Assembly: GCA_023251875.1 (NCBI GenBank)
Contig: JAHEXY010000002.1
Span: 1 to 64,000 of the forward strand
Length of the DNA stretch: 64,000 nucleotides
From: Bacteroidota bacterium
Lineage (GTDB): Bacteria; Bacteroidota; Bacteroidia; JAHEXY01
Direction of reading: 5' to 3'
Positions 42,056 to 51,385 of this stretch are shown piece after piece. The notes under the pieces are model-generated. The model was given only the letters and a program-made list of their open reading frames with translations, was not told the origin of the DNA and did not search any database. Both the position numbers and the translations under genes were made by a program. Every line of letters starts with the position of its first letter. Within the stretch, counting starts at the first letter, position 1.

Positions 42056-43456
42056 TTACTTTCCGATACAAAACCGAGAAAAGATAGATTCAAGTAGGTC
42101 GTTTGTGCTAACTTCACCTGTGATCAAACCTAAATGATAAAGCGCAGCTTTAATATCAATGGATAATAAATCCCCTGTGAGCTTAGCATCTAAACCTACT
42201 ACTATTTTATCAAAAGCTTCATTGGCATTTTTTAGGGCTTCATAGTGTCGCATATTGGAAACAATGCCCCCGCTCTCTGTTAATTTTGTATCTCCCATTA
42301 CAGATTGATACATATTCTCTTTTAATACGTTTATGTAGTCTTTTGTTTTGGCAGAAATTAATAAATGATCTTTGGGTAGGCTATCCAATAAATGCTCCAT
42401 GAGGTTATCATGTAATTCATACGCCTTATCTTTTTTGTTGCCTACCACTAAAATTTTTAAACCTGTTTTATCTAATGATTGAATATCTTTTTTTACTTCT
42501 TCTTGGTTAATTTCTGTGATGTCATATACATAAACGAGCAAAGCAGATTGTGCAGCCTTTTCAAATGTTTTTTGCACGCCCATTATTTCTATTGTATCTG
42601 TAGCTTCACGAATTCCTGCGGTATCAATTAATCGAAATAATACGCCATTAATGGTTAGAGTTTCTTCAATGGTATCGCGTGTGGTTCCGGCAATTTCAGA
42701 AACAATGGCTCTTTCTTCATTTAATAAAGCATTGAGCAAAGTTGATTTTCCGGCATTGGGCCTGCCTGCAATAACAGTGCTGATTCCGGTTTTAATTACA
42801 TTTCCCAATTTAAAAGAACTAAGTAATTGAAAAATAAATTTTTGAATATCAATAACCAATTTTTTTAATTCATCGCGTTTTGCAAATTCTACATCTTCTT
42901 CACTAAAATCTAATTCCAGTTCTATCATTGAGGCAAAATGAATTAAATCATCTCGCAATTTTTTTAATTGCGAAACAAATCCTCCTCGCATTTGTTGAAT
43001 GGCCACTTGATGCGATGCTTCAGATTCAGATGCAATTAAATCAGCCACAGCTTCAGCTTGTGATAAATCTAATTTTTTATTTAAAAAAGCGCGTAATGTA
43101 AATTCTCCCGGGTTTGCCATTCGGGCTCCATTCTTGATTAACACTTCTAAGATGAGTTGTTGAATGTAAGGTGAACCGTGGCATGAAAACTCAATGGTAT
43201 CTTCTCCCGTATAAGAATGTGGATTTTTAAAAAGGCTTGCGAGTACTTCATCAACAATTATTTCTTCATCTTTTATAATTCCAAAATGAATGGTGTGCGA
43301 AGCTTGCGCAGAAAGTTTTTTATTTTTTGATTTTGAAGAAAATACTTTATCTCCAATTTCAAATGTTTTGTTTCCGGAAATGCGAATAACAGCTATTGCT
43401 CCTAAGCCTTGTGGTGTGGCAAGCGCACAGATTGTATCATTGTTGTAAAAGTTCAA
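42056..43456 (-). CDS. mnmE: tRNA modification GTPase MnmE
   Basis: MnmE, with MnmG, makes the 5-carboxymethylaminomethyl group of wobble uridines. The 466-residue protein has the tetrahydrofolate-binding N-domain (about 1-120, [15 protein letters not shown]), a helical domain, and the inserted G domain (about 218-380) with GRPNAGKST, the TTRDT switch, DTAGIR and NKKD. The C-terminus CIGK carries the catalytic cysteine. It converges with dprA across 19 bp. The start is the ATG giving [17 protein letters not shown]. Confidence 0.97.
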   Translation of the reverse strand: MNFYNNDTICALATPQGLGAIAVIRISGNKTFEIGDKVFSSKSKNKKLSAQASHTIHFGIIKDEEIIVDEVLASLFKNPHSYTGEDTIEFSCHGSPYIQQLILEVLIKNGARMANPGEFTLRAFLNKKLDLSQAEAVADLIASESEASHQVAIQQMRGGFVSQLKKLRDDLIHFASMIELELDFSEEDVEFAKRDELKKLVIDIQKFIFQLLSSFKLGNVIKTGISTVIAGRPNAGKSTLLNALLNEERAIVSEIAGTTRDTIEETLTINGVLFRLIDTAGIREATDTIEIMGVQKTFEKAAQSALLVYVYDITEINQEEVKKDIQSLDKTGLKILVVGNKKDKAYELHDNLMEHLLDSLPKDHLLISAKTKDYINVLKENMYQSVMGDTKLTESGGIVSNMRHYEALKNANEAFDKIVVGLDAKLTGDLLSIDIKAALYHLGLITGEVSTNDLLESIFSRFCIGK

Positions 43457-43492
43457 ATGTTATAAGGTTTGAAAGTTTAATGTTTAAATTTA

Positions 43493-43512
43493 ATTTCTCT
43501 GCGTCTCTGTGG
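43493..43512. repeat. Short phrase repeat (CTCTGCGTCTCTGTGGTTAA)
   Basis: A CTCTGCGTCTCTGTGGTTAA string lies immediately downstream of the allantoinase stop on the minus strand. I recall near-identical strings between genes in other Bacteroidota. No role is known. Confidence 0.4.
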
Positions 43513-44874
43513 TTAATTATTTCTCAAAATCACTTTCCCTTTGGGAATAGTTAAATACATGCCTCTGTCGAAAATTCTTTCTCCGCCTAAATAGGTTTGT
43601 TTTACAACTCCTTTTAATTGATGATTGAGATAAGGCGTTATTTTATGCTTATGCTGAATCATAAATTCGGTAACAACAAAACTTAATTCAGGACCCCAAA
43701 CAACTAAATCGGCATCATAGCCTTTTTCTATTTTTCCTTTATGGTTTTCTATTCCTAAAAACTGGGCAATGTTGTACGACATTAATTTATTTACATCAGC
43801 AATGGTAAATCCTTTTTCTTTGGCTTTGGTCCAAAAAGCAGGTAATGCAAATTGCAATCCTGCAATGCCACCCCAGGCCTTTACTAAACTTCCAGAATGT
43901 AATTCTTTTAAATCAGGCGTGGCGGGAGAATGATCAGTGGCAATAAAATCAATTAATCCATCTTTTAATGCTTGCCACAATTTTTCATTGTTTTCTTTTT
44001 CGCGTATGGGTGGAGCGCATTTATAACGCGTATCTGCATCAGGAATGTCTTCCGCATTAAAAAATAAATAATGCTGAGCTGTTTCAACAGTAATAGGCAA
44101 TCCTCTTTTTTTTGCTTCTGCAATTTGTTGTAATGAATTGGCGGAGGAAAGATGAACAATGTGTGTTCTGCATTTTGTTTCTTCACACAAACGAATGAGC
44201 ACTTCAATGGCTTTGTCTTCCCACTCTTTTGGCCTCGATGCTAAATATGATTTATACGAAGTAGGATTTTTTTTCAATTCTTCTATTCCTTCATTTGGTC
44301 CATCTAATTCAGCATGAACTAAAATCAGCGGGCACTCCCTCCCCTTCGGGGAGGGCTGGGGAGGGGTCATTGCCTTTCTCAACTCCTCTTCCTCCACATT
44401 TGGAAATTCATCAATACCTGAATGCGTCATAAAAGCTTTTAATCCCCAAACACCGGCATGCAATAAATTCTCTATTTCGTTCTCATTGTTAGGAATTAAA
44501 CCTCCCCAAAATCCACAATCAACATGTAATTTTCCTTTGCTTGCATTTATTTTTTCTTCTAATGCTGCCACCGTTGTAGTAACCGGACTCGCATTTAGCG
44601 GCATTTCAATTAATGTTGTAATTCCGCTTGCTGCGGCAGCTTTGGTAGCAGTTTCAAAACCTTCCCAGGCAGTACGCCCAGGTTCGTTAATGTGAACATG
44701 GGGGTCAATAAGCCCCGACATTATAACATCGTCTCCAAAATCTTCAAGCTTATAATTCTCATTTTCATATTTGCCAATGATCACATCTTCTATCTTGCCA
44801 TCATAAATTAAAATGGTAGCTTCCTTTAACTCACTAGAAATTAAAACACGCTTGCTATAAATAGATTTTTTCAT
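43513..44874 (-). CDS. allB: Allantoinase (dihydroorotase-like amidohydrolase) with an in-frame REP-like insert
   Basis: Cyclic amidohydrolase of 453 residues with the HxH metal motif GLIDPHVHINEPGR (about 54-67), the carboxylated-lysine region GLKAFMTHSGIDEFPNV (about 142-158), metal histidines in LVHAEL and HIVHLSSA, and DHSPATPDL. ETAQHYLFFNAEDIPDADTRYKCAPPIRE, AWGGIAGLQFALP and KGKIEKGYDADLVV fit AllB better than PyrC. AllB opens allantoin to allantoate in purine use. Between FPNVEEEELRKAM and LILVHAEL the sequence TPPQPSPKGRECP (about 169-181) is encoded by a CCCTCCCC-type REP element. No other ureide genes are nearby, so the substrate is inferred from motifs. Catalytic residues are intact. 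Confidence 0.82.
   Translation of the reverse strand: MKKSIYSKRVLISSELKEATILIYDGKIEDVIIGKYENENYKLEDFGDDVIMSGLIDPHVHINEPGRTAWEGFETATKAAAASGITTLIEMPLNASPVTTTVAALEEKINASKGKLHVDCGFWGGLIPNNENEIENLLHAGVWGLKAFMTHSGIDEFPNVEEEELRKAMTPPQPSPKGRECPLILVHAELDGPNEGIEELKKNPTSYKSYLASRPKEWEDKAIEVLIRLCEETKCRTHIVHLSSANSLQQIAEAKKRGLPITVETAQHYLFFNAEDIPDADTRYKCAPPIREKENNEKLWQALKDGLIDFIATDHSPATPDLKELHSGSLVKAWGGIAGLQFALPAFWTKAKEKGFTIADVNKLMSYNIAQFLGIENHKGKIEKGYDADLVVWGPELSFVVTEFMIQHKHKITPYLNHQLKGVVKQTYLGGERIFDRGMYLTIPKGKVILRNN
44335..44367. repeat. REP-like CCCTCCCC...GGGGAGGG palindrome, copy 6, inside allantoinase
   Basis: CCCTCCCC (44337-44344) and GGGGAGGG (44348-44355) close a TTC loop, followed by CTGGGGAGGGG. 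It is read on the minus strand as PPQPSPKGRE, a peptide that I recall as a recurrent insertion in Bacteroidota proteins. Confidence 0.88.
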
Positions 44875-44886
44875 AATGTAAAGTTA

Positions 44887-44980
44887 TGAAATAGCCATGC
44901 ACAGAACAAGCGTCAAACACGGATGAACATTGAATGGCGTATGCCATAGGACTTTTAAAAACAAATAATGTACATATGAA
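44887..44980 (+). repeat. About 94-bp dispersed repeat, copy B
   Basis: From TGAAATAGCCATGCAC to ATGTACATATGAA this matches copy A (547-640, minus) closely, with a perfect ATGGC-GTAT-GCCAT palindrome in the middle (44933-44946). After the terminal ATG only MNDFE and a stop follow, so no gene is attached here. It lies between the divergent allantoinase and TPR-phosphatase genes. Confidence 0.8.
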
Positions 44981-45052
44981 CGATTTTGAGTAGAAATTAT
45001 AAATGTAAATTGGACTACAAATTTGTATATTTCTAAAAAAAACAGAACGCTG

Positions 45053-47368
45053 ATGACGCGGATGAGTAAGATAAAATATGATTTAGAAAAGATGGAAGTC
45101 GGGAGATGTGAAAGGGAAGCAACTTCTGTCTCCTGTCTTCCATCTTCTGACTTCCTCAAATTTATTTTCTGTTGTTTCTTTATCTCGCTTCATCTCGCTT
45201 CCTATTCTCAACAAAGCAAAATAGATTCTCTTATTACATTAATAAAAAATGATAGAGCGGATACAAATAAAGTAAATCACCTAAATATACTTGGCCGCAC
45301 ATTAATTTTTAGCAAGCCTGATACTGTTATTATTTTGAGTAAGCAAGCTATTGCAATTGCAGAGCTACTTGTAAATAAAAAAAGAGAGGGCATGCAATAT
45401 AATATTAACAGAAGCATTTCTTATGCCTATAATTTATTAGGGACAGCCTATAAGGTAGAAGGAAATTATTTTAATGCGATAGATTATTATTCTAAAGCTC
45501 TTAGTATTGACGAAGAAATAAAAGATAAAATAGGTGAGAGTAAACGTTTAGGTAATATTGGAACTATATATCAAGAGCAAGCTAATTATCCTAAGGCAAT
45601 AGATTATTATTTAAGAGCATTAAAAATAGGAGAGGAATTAAACAATAAAGACGAAATTGCCAGGCATCTTAGTAATATTGGAGGCGCATTTTGGTATAAG
45701 GGAGATACGCATAAGGCAATGGATTATTATTTAAAAGCATTAAAAATAAATGAAGAGGGAGAAGATAAAAACACAATGGCCAATACACTTGGTAATATTG
45801 GTCTCATCTATCAACAACAAGCCAATTATGCTATGGCATTTGATTATTTATTTAAGGCCTTAAAGATAAGTAGAGAAACACAAGATAAAACATCTGTCGC
45901 AAGGCAACTAAACAATATTGCATTAACATTTAATTTGCAAGCAAGAACAACGAGCGATTCTATTAATAAATTAGAGCTGTATAATCAAGCTTTAGATGGA
46001 TATTTTAGTACACTTAAAATTTATCGAGAAATTGGATTTGAAGAAGGAATCGCTTCTTGTCTTCAAAATATTGGGGAGGTATATATGTCTATCGGTAATC
46101 AATTAGAAGCTGAAAAAAATTTAATACAAGCACTTGAAATTGCCGATAGTAATGGATTCTTGAATGTGAAACTACTTTCAGAAGAAACAATCTATAAACT
46201 TTACCATGCAAGAGGGAAATACCAACTAGCCTACCAACATTATAAACAATACTCCCAAACCAAAGACTCTATTTTTAGCATAGAAAAAGTCAAAGACATT
46301 ACCCGCAAAGAAATGAATTATGAATTTGATAAAAAAGAAGCAGCCACCAAAGCCGAAAACGAAAAACAAATAGCTCTTGCTGAAATTGCTAAAAAAAGAA
46401 AACGAATTGTTATTTGGGCCATTATTGCAGGTATAATTTTGCTATCGTTTATTATTGTGGCTGTTGTTCGTTCGTTGCAAATAACACGTAAACAAAAGCT
46501 GGTAATTGAAAAACAAAAAACAATTGTTGATGAACAAAGAAAATTAGTTGAAAAACAAAAACATGCTATTGAGGAAAAGCAAAAAGAAATAATGGACTCT
46601 ATTCATTATGCTAAACATATACAAAAAGCCGTAATGAAGGGAGAAAAACATATTAAAACTCTTTTGAATAGCGAGCATTTCATTTTTTTTAAACCCAAGG
46701 ATATTGTAAGTGGCGATTTTTATTGGCTGAGTAAACGTGAAGATAAAATTTTAATTGCTGTGGCAGATTGCACGGGACATGGTGTTTCCGGTGGTTTTAT
46801 GTCGATGTTTGGGATGTTATTTTTATCTGAAATAGTTGAAAAAAAGGGCTTACTTAATCCGGCTGAAATTTTAACTGAAATGCATAAATCTGTTTTAGCC
46901 TCATTAAACCAAACAGAAGCCGATGTGCAAGATGGAATGGAAATGGTGTTGTGCAGTATTGATATTAAAAACAAAACTTTAGAATTTTCTGGAGCTATGA
47001 GTTCTTTATACTTAATTCAAAATCATAAACTCAAAGAAATAGAAGGTGATTATTTTTCAATTGGAGGCAAATCGTTATTTGGTGGTGATAATAAAGCCAA
47101 GTTTACAAATAAAACTATTTCCTTAGAAAAAGATACTGTATTATATCTTTTTACAGATGGTTATATGGATCAATTTGGAGGAGAAAGAAAAGAGAAATTT
47201 AATTTACCCAGGTTTGAAGAATTACTTTTGTCTATTAATAAAGAAAGCATGGCTTTCCAACAACAAAAATTAAATGACACATTTGAAAATTGGATAAAGC
47301 CATCGGCTAAACAAACAAGGGCCTACTCTCAAACAGATGATGTATTGGTAATGGGGATTAAAATTTAG
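45053..47368 (+). CDS. TPR-SpoIIE sensor phosphatase 1
   Basis: The protein has a signal or anchor segment (FIFCCFFISLHLASYSQQ), six or more TPR repeats in the periplasm (about 50-420, with YDYYxKALxI-type units), a membrane segment (IVIWAIIAGIILLSFIIVAVV), a coiled coil (RKQKLVIEKQKTIVDEQR) and a C-terminal SpoIIE/PP2C domain. That domain shows KPKDIVSGDFYW, DCTGHGVSGGFMSM, DGMEMVLCSID and FTDGYMDQFGG, with the metal-binding Asp residues present. This layout is of a membrane sensor that dephosphorylates a Ser/Thr-phosphorylated regulator (such as an anti-anti-sigma). The N-terminal segment MEVGRCEREATSVSCLPSSD comes from a translated phrase repeat. ATG 45053 is used; 45062 is an alternative. 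Its paralogue follows after 19 bp. Confidence 0.88.
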   Translation: MTRMSKIKYDLEKMEVGRCEREATSVSCLPSSDFLKFIFCCFFISLHLASYSQQSKIDSLITLIKNDRADTNKVNHLNILGRTLIFSKPDTVIILSKQAIAIAELLVNKKREGMQYNINRSISYAYNLLGTAYKVEGNYFNAIDYYSKALSIDEEIKDKIGESKRLGNIGTIYQEQANYPKAIDYYLRALKIGEELNNKDEIARHLSNIGGAFWYKGDTHKAMDYYLKALKINEEGEDKNTMANTLGNIGLIYQQQANYAMAFDYLFKALKISRETQDKTSVARQLNNIALTFNLQARTTSDSINKLELYNQALDGYFSTLKIYREIGFEEGIASCLQNIGEVYMSIGNQLEAEKNLIQALEIADSNGFLNVKLLSEETIYKLYHARGKYQLAYQHYKQYSQTKDSIFSIEKVKDITRKEMNYEFDKKEAATKAENEKQIALAEIAKKRKRIVIWAIIAGIILLSFIIVAVVRSLQITRKQKLVIEKQKTIVDEQRKLVEKQKHAIEEKQKEIMDSIHYAKHIQKAVMKGEKHIKTLLNSEHFIFFKPKDIVSGDFYWLSKREDKILIAVADCTGHGVSGGFMSMFGMLFLSEIVEKKGLLNPAEILTEMHKSVLASLNQTEADVQDGMEMVLCSIDIKNKTLEFSGAMSSLYLIQNHKLKEIEGDYFSIGGKSLFGGDNKAKFTNKTISLEKDTVLYLFTDGYMDQFGGERKEKFNLPRFEELLLSINKESMAFQQQKLNDTFENWIKPSAKQTRAYSQTDDVLVMGIKI
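45089..45146. repeat. GGAAGT/ACTTCC phrase hairpin in the 5' end of TPR-phosphatase 1
   Basis: AAGATGGAAG (45089-45098) pairs with CTTCCATCTT (45137-45146). In the loop GAAGCAACTTC (45116-45126) makes a small inner hairpin. It is inside the ORF, upstream of the signal core. Confidence 0.8.
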
Positions 47369-47387
47369 TAAAAGTATTTTAAATTAA

Positions 47388-49814
47388 ATGATGAAAGGGA
47401 TAAATTACCATAAGGTTATAGGGTTGGAAGTTGGAAGACCGAAGTCAGAAGCTACTTCCGTTTCCCGACTCCCGACTCCCGACTTCTGTCTTCCAACTTC
47501 CAGCTTTCTAAAACGTATTCTCTACTGTTTTTTTATCTCGCTTCATCTTTCATCTTTTTCTCAACAGAATAAAATAGATTCATTACTCACCCTGATAAAA
47601 AAGGATAAAGAGGATACTACCAAAGTAAATCATCTTCTAGATATTGGCGATCGCTTAGTAAAAAGCAGGCCTGATACAGTAATGGTTTTAGCAAACGAGG
47701 CCCTTTTGCTTTCTAAAAATCTTATTGAAAATACCAACGAGGGAGGTGATTTATGGATGATCGCTCAACTAGATAAAGCAAATGCCTTAATTCAAATAGG
47801 CGAAGCGTATTACTACCAAAATAATTATCCTCTTGCTTTGGAGACCTATAAGCATGAACAAAATGAATTAGAAGAAATTGAAGATCTCATTCCTAAAAAT
47901 AAATTACAGAAAGCAAAAAGTACAGAAGCAAAAATTTTACATAAAATAGGCTTGACGTATTATAGCCAAAGCAATTATGCTGATGCATTAGATGCTTACT
48001 CAAATGCATTACTAATAGAAGAACGAATAGAGGATAAAGATCTTATTTCATCTAGTTCAACTCAATGTGGTGTAATCTATAAAGTATTAGGTAATTATTC
48101 AAAAGCGTTGGAATATTATTTAAAGGCTTTAAAAATGGAAGAAGACTTAGGTAACCAAAATGATGTTGCAAGGCTTCTAGGAAATATAGGGGGGGTGTAT
48201 TATCAATCTGCAGATTATACCAAAGCATTGGATTATGTTTTTAGAGCCTTTCAAATTCATGAAAAATTAGGCAACAAACGCCAGTCGGCTTTGTGTTTGG
48301 GCAATATGGGAAATATTTATGCTGAACAAGGAGATTATCAAAACGCATTGGATTATAAATTTAAAGAATTAAAAAAGTATGAAGAATTAGGACAAAAACA
48401 AGGCATAGTAGAAAGTTTAGGTGGTATTGGTTCTATTTATTTGAAACAAGCAGATTACAATAAAGCCTTACAATATTATTTACAATCAGTTGAAAAAGCC
48501 AAGGGCGGAAATAAAGCTGTTCTGGCTCTTGAGCTTGGCGGCTTGGGCTTATCGTATGTAGCATTACACAAAAACCAAGAAGCCGAAACTTGTTTTAGAG
48601 AAGCAATTGTATTGAGTGATAGCCTTGGACTTTTAGATCATAAAATGCAAATTGAAAAAGCTCTTTCTGAACTTTATAGCAAATCCGGAAAAGATAAATT
48701 TGCGTATGAGCACTACAAAATATACGATGAAACAAAAGATTCTCTTTATAGTATTGAAAAAAATAAAGACCTCACCCGAAAAGAACTCAATTATGAATTT
48801 GATAAAACGGAAGCAGCTACTAAAGCTGAACATGAGAAACAAATAGCAGTAGAAGAAGCTTACAAGAAAAAACAATTGATTGTTATTTGGTCGGTAATTG
48901 GAGGTATGTTGTTGCTGGCCATTATTTTGATTGTAATTATTCGTTCCTTAAAAATTACACGTAAACAAAAAGCCGAGATAGAAAAACAAAAAGAAATTTC
49001 GGAGAGTCAAAAAATAATTGTTGAAGAACAAAAATTAGTAATTGAAGGCAAGCAAAAAGAAATAGTGAGTTCAATACATTATGCCAAGCGCATACAAAAA
49101 GCAGTAATTACTTCTCCGGCATACATCAAACAGCATTTAAACAGAGATCATTTTATTTTATTCGAACCCAAGGATATTGTGAGTGGCGATTTTTATTGGG
49201 CATTGCAACACAAAAACAAATTTTATATTGCTACTTCAGATTGTACGGGCCATGGTGTTCCGGGGGCATTTATGAGCTTGCTTAATATTTCGTTTTTAAA
49301 TGAAGCTATTCTCAAACGAGGCATTGTAGAGCCACATGAAATTTTAAATTACATACGAGATGAAATCATTAAAGCACTTAACCAAGAAGAAGCTGAAAGG
49401 GATCAAAAAGATGGTATGGATGCCATTTTATGTTGCTATGATTTTGGGGAAATGAAATTGCATTTTGCCGCTGCTAACAATCCTTTGTGGCTATTGCGCA
49501 ATGGAGAAATAACAGAATACAAAGCGGATAAAATGCCGGTTGGGAAATTCAATGAAGCAATAAAATCATTTACACTTCAAAAAATTGATCTTCAAAAAGA
49601 GGATATTATTTTTACCAGTACTGATGGATACGGAGATCAGTTTGGTGGACCTAATAACAAAAAAATAGGTAAGAAAACATTGAAAAATATTTTAATTGCC
49701 AATAGCACAAAATCCATGCATGAACAAAAGGCAATACTGTTCAAAACCTTTAATGATTGGAAAGAAAATGAAGAACAGATTGATGATGTAAGTGTAATTG
49801 GGCTTAAGATATAG
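47388..49814 (+). CDS. TPR-SpoIIE sensor phosphatase 2
   Basis: A paralogue of the preceding gene: signal core (RILYCFFISLHLSSFSQQ), about seven TPR-like repeats (about 60-450), membrane segment (LIVIWSVIGGMLLLAIILIVII), coiled coil (about 530-560) and SpoIIE/PP2C domain with EPKDIVSGDFYW, DCTGHGVPGAFMSLL, DGMDAILCCYD and STDGYGDQFGG. It keeps the consensus DCTGHGVPGA where paralogue 1 has DCTGHGVSGG. The N-terminal region LEVGRPKSEATSVSRLPTPD is translated from a phrase repeat at the same place as in paralogue 1. No partner STAS or anti-sigma gene is adjacent. Start ATG 47388 or 47391. The 19-bp spacing from the first gene suggests one operon. Confidence 0.88.
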   Translation: MMKGINYHKVIGLEVGRPKSEATSVSRLPTPDFCLPTSSFLKRILYCFFISLHLSSFSQQNKIDSLLTLIKKDKEDTTKVNHLLDIGDRLVKSRPDTVMVLANEALLLSKNLIENTNEGGDLWMIAQLDKANALIQIGEAYYYQNNYPLALETYKHEQNELEEIEDLIPKNKLQKAKSTEAKILHKIGLTYYSQSNYADALDAYSNALLIEERIEDKDLISSSSTQCGVIYKVLGNYSKALEYYLKALKMEEDLGNQNDVARLLGNIGGVYYQSADYTKALDYVFRAFQIHEKLGNKRQSALCLGNMGNIYAEQGDYQNALDYKFKELKKYEELGQKQGIVESLGGIGSIYLKQADYNKALQYYLQSVEKAKGGNKAVLALELGGLGLSYVALHKNQEAETCFREAIVLSDSLGLLDHKMQIEKALSELYSKSGKDKFAYEHYKIYDETKDSLYSIEKNKDLTRKELNYEFDKTEAATKAEHEKQIAVEEAYKKKQLIVIWSVIGGMLLLAIILIVIIRSLKITRKQKAEIEKQKEISESQKIIVEEQKLVIEGKQKEIVSSIHYAKRIQKAVITSPAYIKQHLNRDHFILFEPKDIVSGDFYWALQHKNKFYIATSDCTGHGVPGAFMSLLNISFLNEAILKRGIVEPHEILNYIRDEIIKALNQEEAERDQKDGMDAILCCYDFGEMKLHFAAANNPLWLLRNGEITEYKADKMPVGKFNEAIKSFTLQKIDLQKEDIIFTSTDGYGDQFGGPNNKKIGKKTLKNILIANSTKSMHEQKAILFKTFNDWKENEEQIDDVSVIGLKI
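47425..47502. repeat. GGAAGT/ACTTCC phrase hairpin in the 5' end of TPR-phosphatase 2
   Basis: TGGAAGTTGGAAGA (47425-47438) pairs perfectly with TCTTCCAACTTCCA (47489-47502), with GAAGCTACTTC in the loop. It is longer than the copy in the first paralogue and contains CCCGACT three times. It stays in frame. Confidence 0.85.
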
Positions 49815-49828
49815 CTGGGTAATTGACC

Positions 49829-50104
49829 CTATACCTCATCTGCCATCCCTTTTTCTATAAAATAAACCGGAATATTTATAATGGAATCTATTTTTTTATA
49901 GTCATGAAGGCTTGTGATATATCCAACTTGACATTTATAGTCTTCCATAAATATTTTTAAACTACGCAAATTTGATTTTTGAATATTTTCCGTAAACTTT
50001 ACTTCAATGAAAACTATCTCTTTTTGTGTATTGATAACAAAATCAACCTCCATTTTATCCTTGGTTCTATAAAAATAATAGTCGAAGTAATAGTAATTTT
50101 TCAA
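49829..50104 (-). pseudogene. C-terminal remnant of a DUF4143/AAA_14 ATPase
   Basis: The fragment encodes FDYYFYRTKDKMEVDFVINT, then an IVFIEVKFTENIQKSNLRSLKIF segment, the PD-(D/E)xK-like end of the DUF4143 domain found at the C-terminus of AAA_14 ATPases in Bacteroidota. Full proteins are about 380-420 residues; here about 90 remain, with an in-frame TAG 13 codons before the first usable TTG start. No ATPase part exists upstream, where rluD lies. Thus a deletion removed the 5' part. Confidence 0.7.
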
Positions 50105-50158
50105 AAAAATTATTAGGGTGTCCCAACTCTAAAAACAGGTGCGCCTTTGTGGTAAAAA

Positions 50159-51202
50159 TTACTCCTCCTTTCCCAATCGATGCACAGCATATCCCCTCCA
50201 TTTTTCAATAGCCTCTTTCATATCAGTTGGTAATTCAGAATCAAAAAGCATTTCTTTTTTTGTGGTAGGATGAACAAAGCCCAATGATTTTGCGTGGAGG
50301 CAATGCCGAGGAACTGTTTCAAAACAATTTTCAACAAACTGCTTGTATTTAGTGAAAGTAGTGCCTCTTAAAATTTTATCACCTCCATATGTGTCATCAT
50401 TAAAAATAGGATGACCAATATGTTTAAAATGTACACGAATTTGGTGTGTACGACCGGTTTCTAATTTGCATTCAACCAAAGTAACATAACCAAATCTTTC
50501 AAGCACTTTGTAATGTGTTACAGCATGTTTTCCATAGTCGCCCTCCGGGAAAACACGAAATATTTTTCGGTCTTGCAAGCTTCTTCCAATATTACCTGTA
50601 ATTGTTCCGCTATTTTCCTTAAAATCTCCCCAAACCAAGGCTAAATAAGTTCGTTTTGTAGTGCGATCAAAAAATTGCTTAGCTAGGCTAGTCATGGCTA
50701 ATTCGCTTTTGCCTATAACAATAATACCGGAAGTATTTAAATCAATGCGGTGTACCAAGCCTGGTCTAATATCATCACGGCCTTTGCTTGGCAAATTCTC
50801 AAAATGGTAAAGCAAGGCATTTACAAGTGTTCCAGATTGATGCCCAAGCCCAGGATGTACAATCAAACCAGCTTGTTTATTTACCACAATCAAATCATCG
50901 TCTTCATAAACTATATTTAATGGAATATTTTCAGGTATAAGTTTAAATTCTTTTGGCGGATTAGGTAATACTATGGAAATAACATCATTAGGCTTAATCT
51001 TGTAGCTCGATTTTACTGCCTTATTGTTAACTAAAACACTATTTGCATCGGCAGCAGCCTGGATTCGATTGCGAGAGATATAAGAAAACTTTCCGGAAAG
51101 AAACTTATCTATCCTCATTGTTCCCTGGCCCTTATCTACATTTATTCGATAATGCTCATACAATTCTTGCTCTTCTTCGTGCGGCTCAATTTCGGGTTCC
51201 AT
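50159..51202 (-). CDS. RluD-family 23S rRNA pseudouridine synthase
   Basis: Pseudouridine synthases of this type modify uridines in helix 69 of 23S rRNA. The 347-residue protein has an S4 domain (about 27-85, MRIDKFLSGKFSYISRNRIQ) and the catalytic domain with VVNKQAGLIVHPG, the catalytic VHRIDLNTSGII motif (Asp about residue 155; consensus HRLDxxTSG with L changed to I), and LECKLETGRTHQIRVHF-like motif III. All active-site elements are present. RluD rather than RluC is suggested by the HPGxGHxxGTLVNAL region. It begins after a 183-bp gap from the divergent Xer gene. Confidence 0.92.
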   Translation of the reverse strand: MEPEIEPHEEEQELYEHYRINVDKGQGTMRIDKFLSGKFSYISRNRIQAAADANSVLVNNKAVKSSYKIKPNDVISIVLPNPPKEFKLIPENIPLNIVYEDDDLIVVNKQAGLIVHPGLGHQSGTLVNALLYHFENLPSKGRDDIRPGLVHRIDLNTSGIIVIGKSELAMTSLAKQFFDRTTKRTYLALVWGDFKENSGTITGNIGRSLQDRKIFRVFPEGDYGKHAVTHYKVLERFGYVTLVECKLETGRTHQIRVHFKHIGHPIFNDDTYGGDKILRGTTFTKYKQFVENCFETVPRHCLHAKSLGFVHPTTKKEMLFDSELPTDMKEAIEKWRGYAVHRLGKEE

Positions 51203-51385
51203 AGTTTGTAAAAATTGTTAATAACTTTTGATTAAATGTAACATTTTTGAAAAAAAAACGTATACTGCATGAAACAAATACGTTGATTACAAAGATGGTA
51301 TTATTCTACTCTTGTTGATTTATTTCAATAATAAGCCTGATTAAAATCATTATTAGCTCGTAGGGCTATTACTAAATTAGATTCA

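Noticed and set aside
43513-44874. Dihydroorotase (PyrC) assignment
   Set aside because: The AQHYLFF...DTRYKCAPPIRE, AWGGIAGLQ and SGIDEFP motifs fit allantoinase better, though substrate cannot be proven without context genes.
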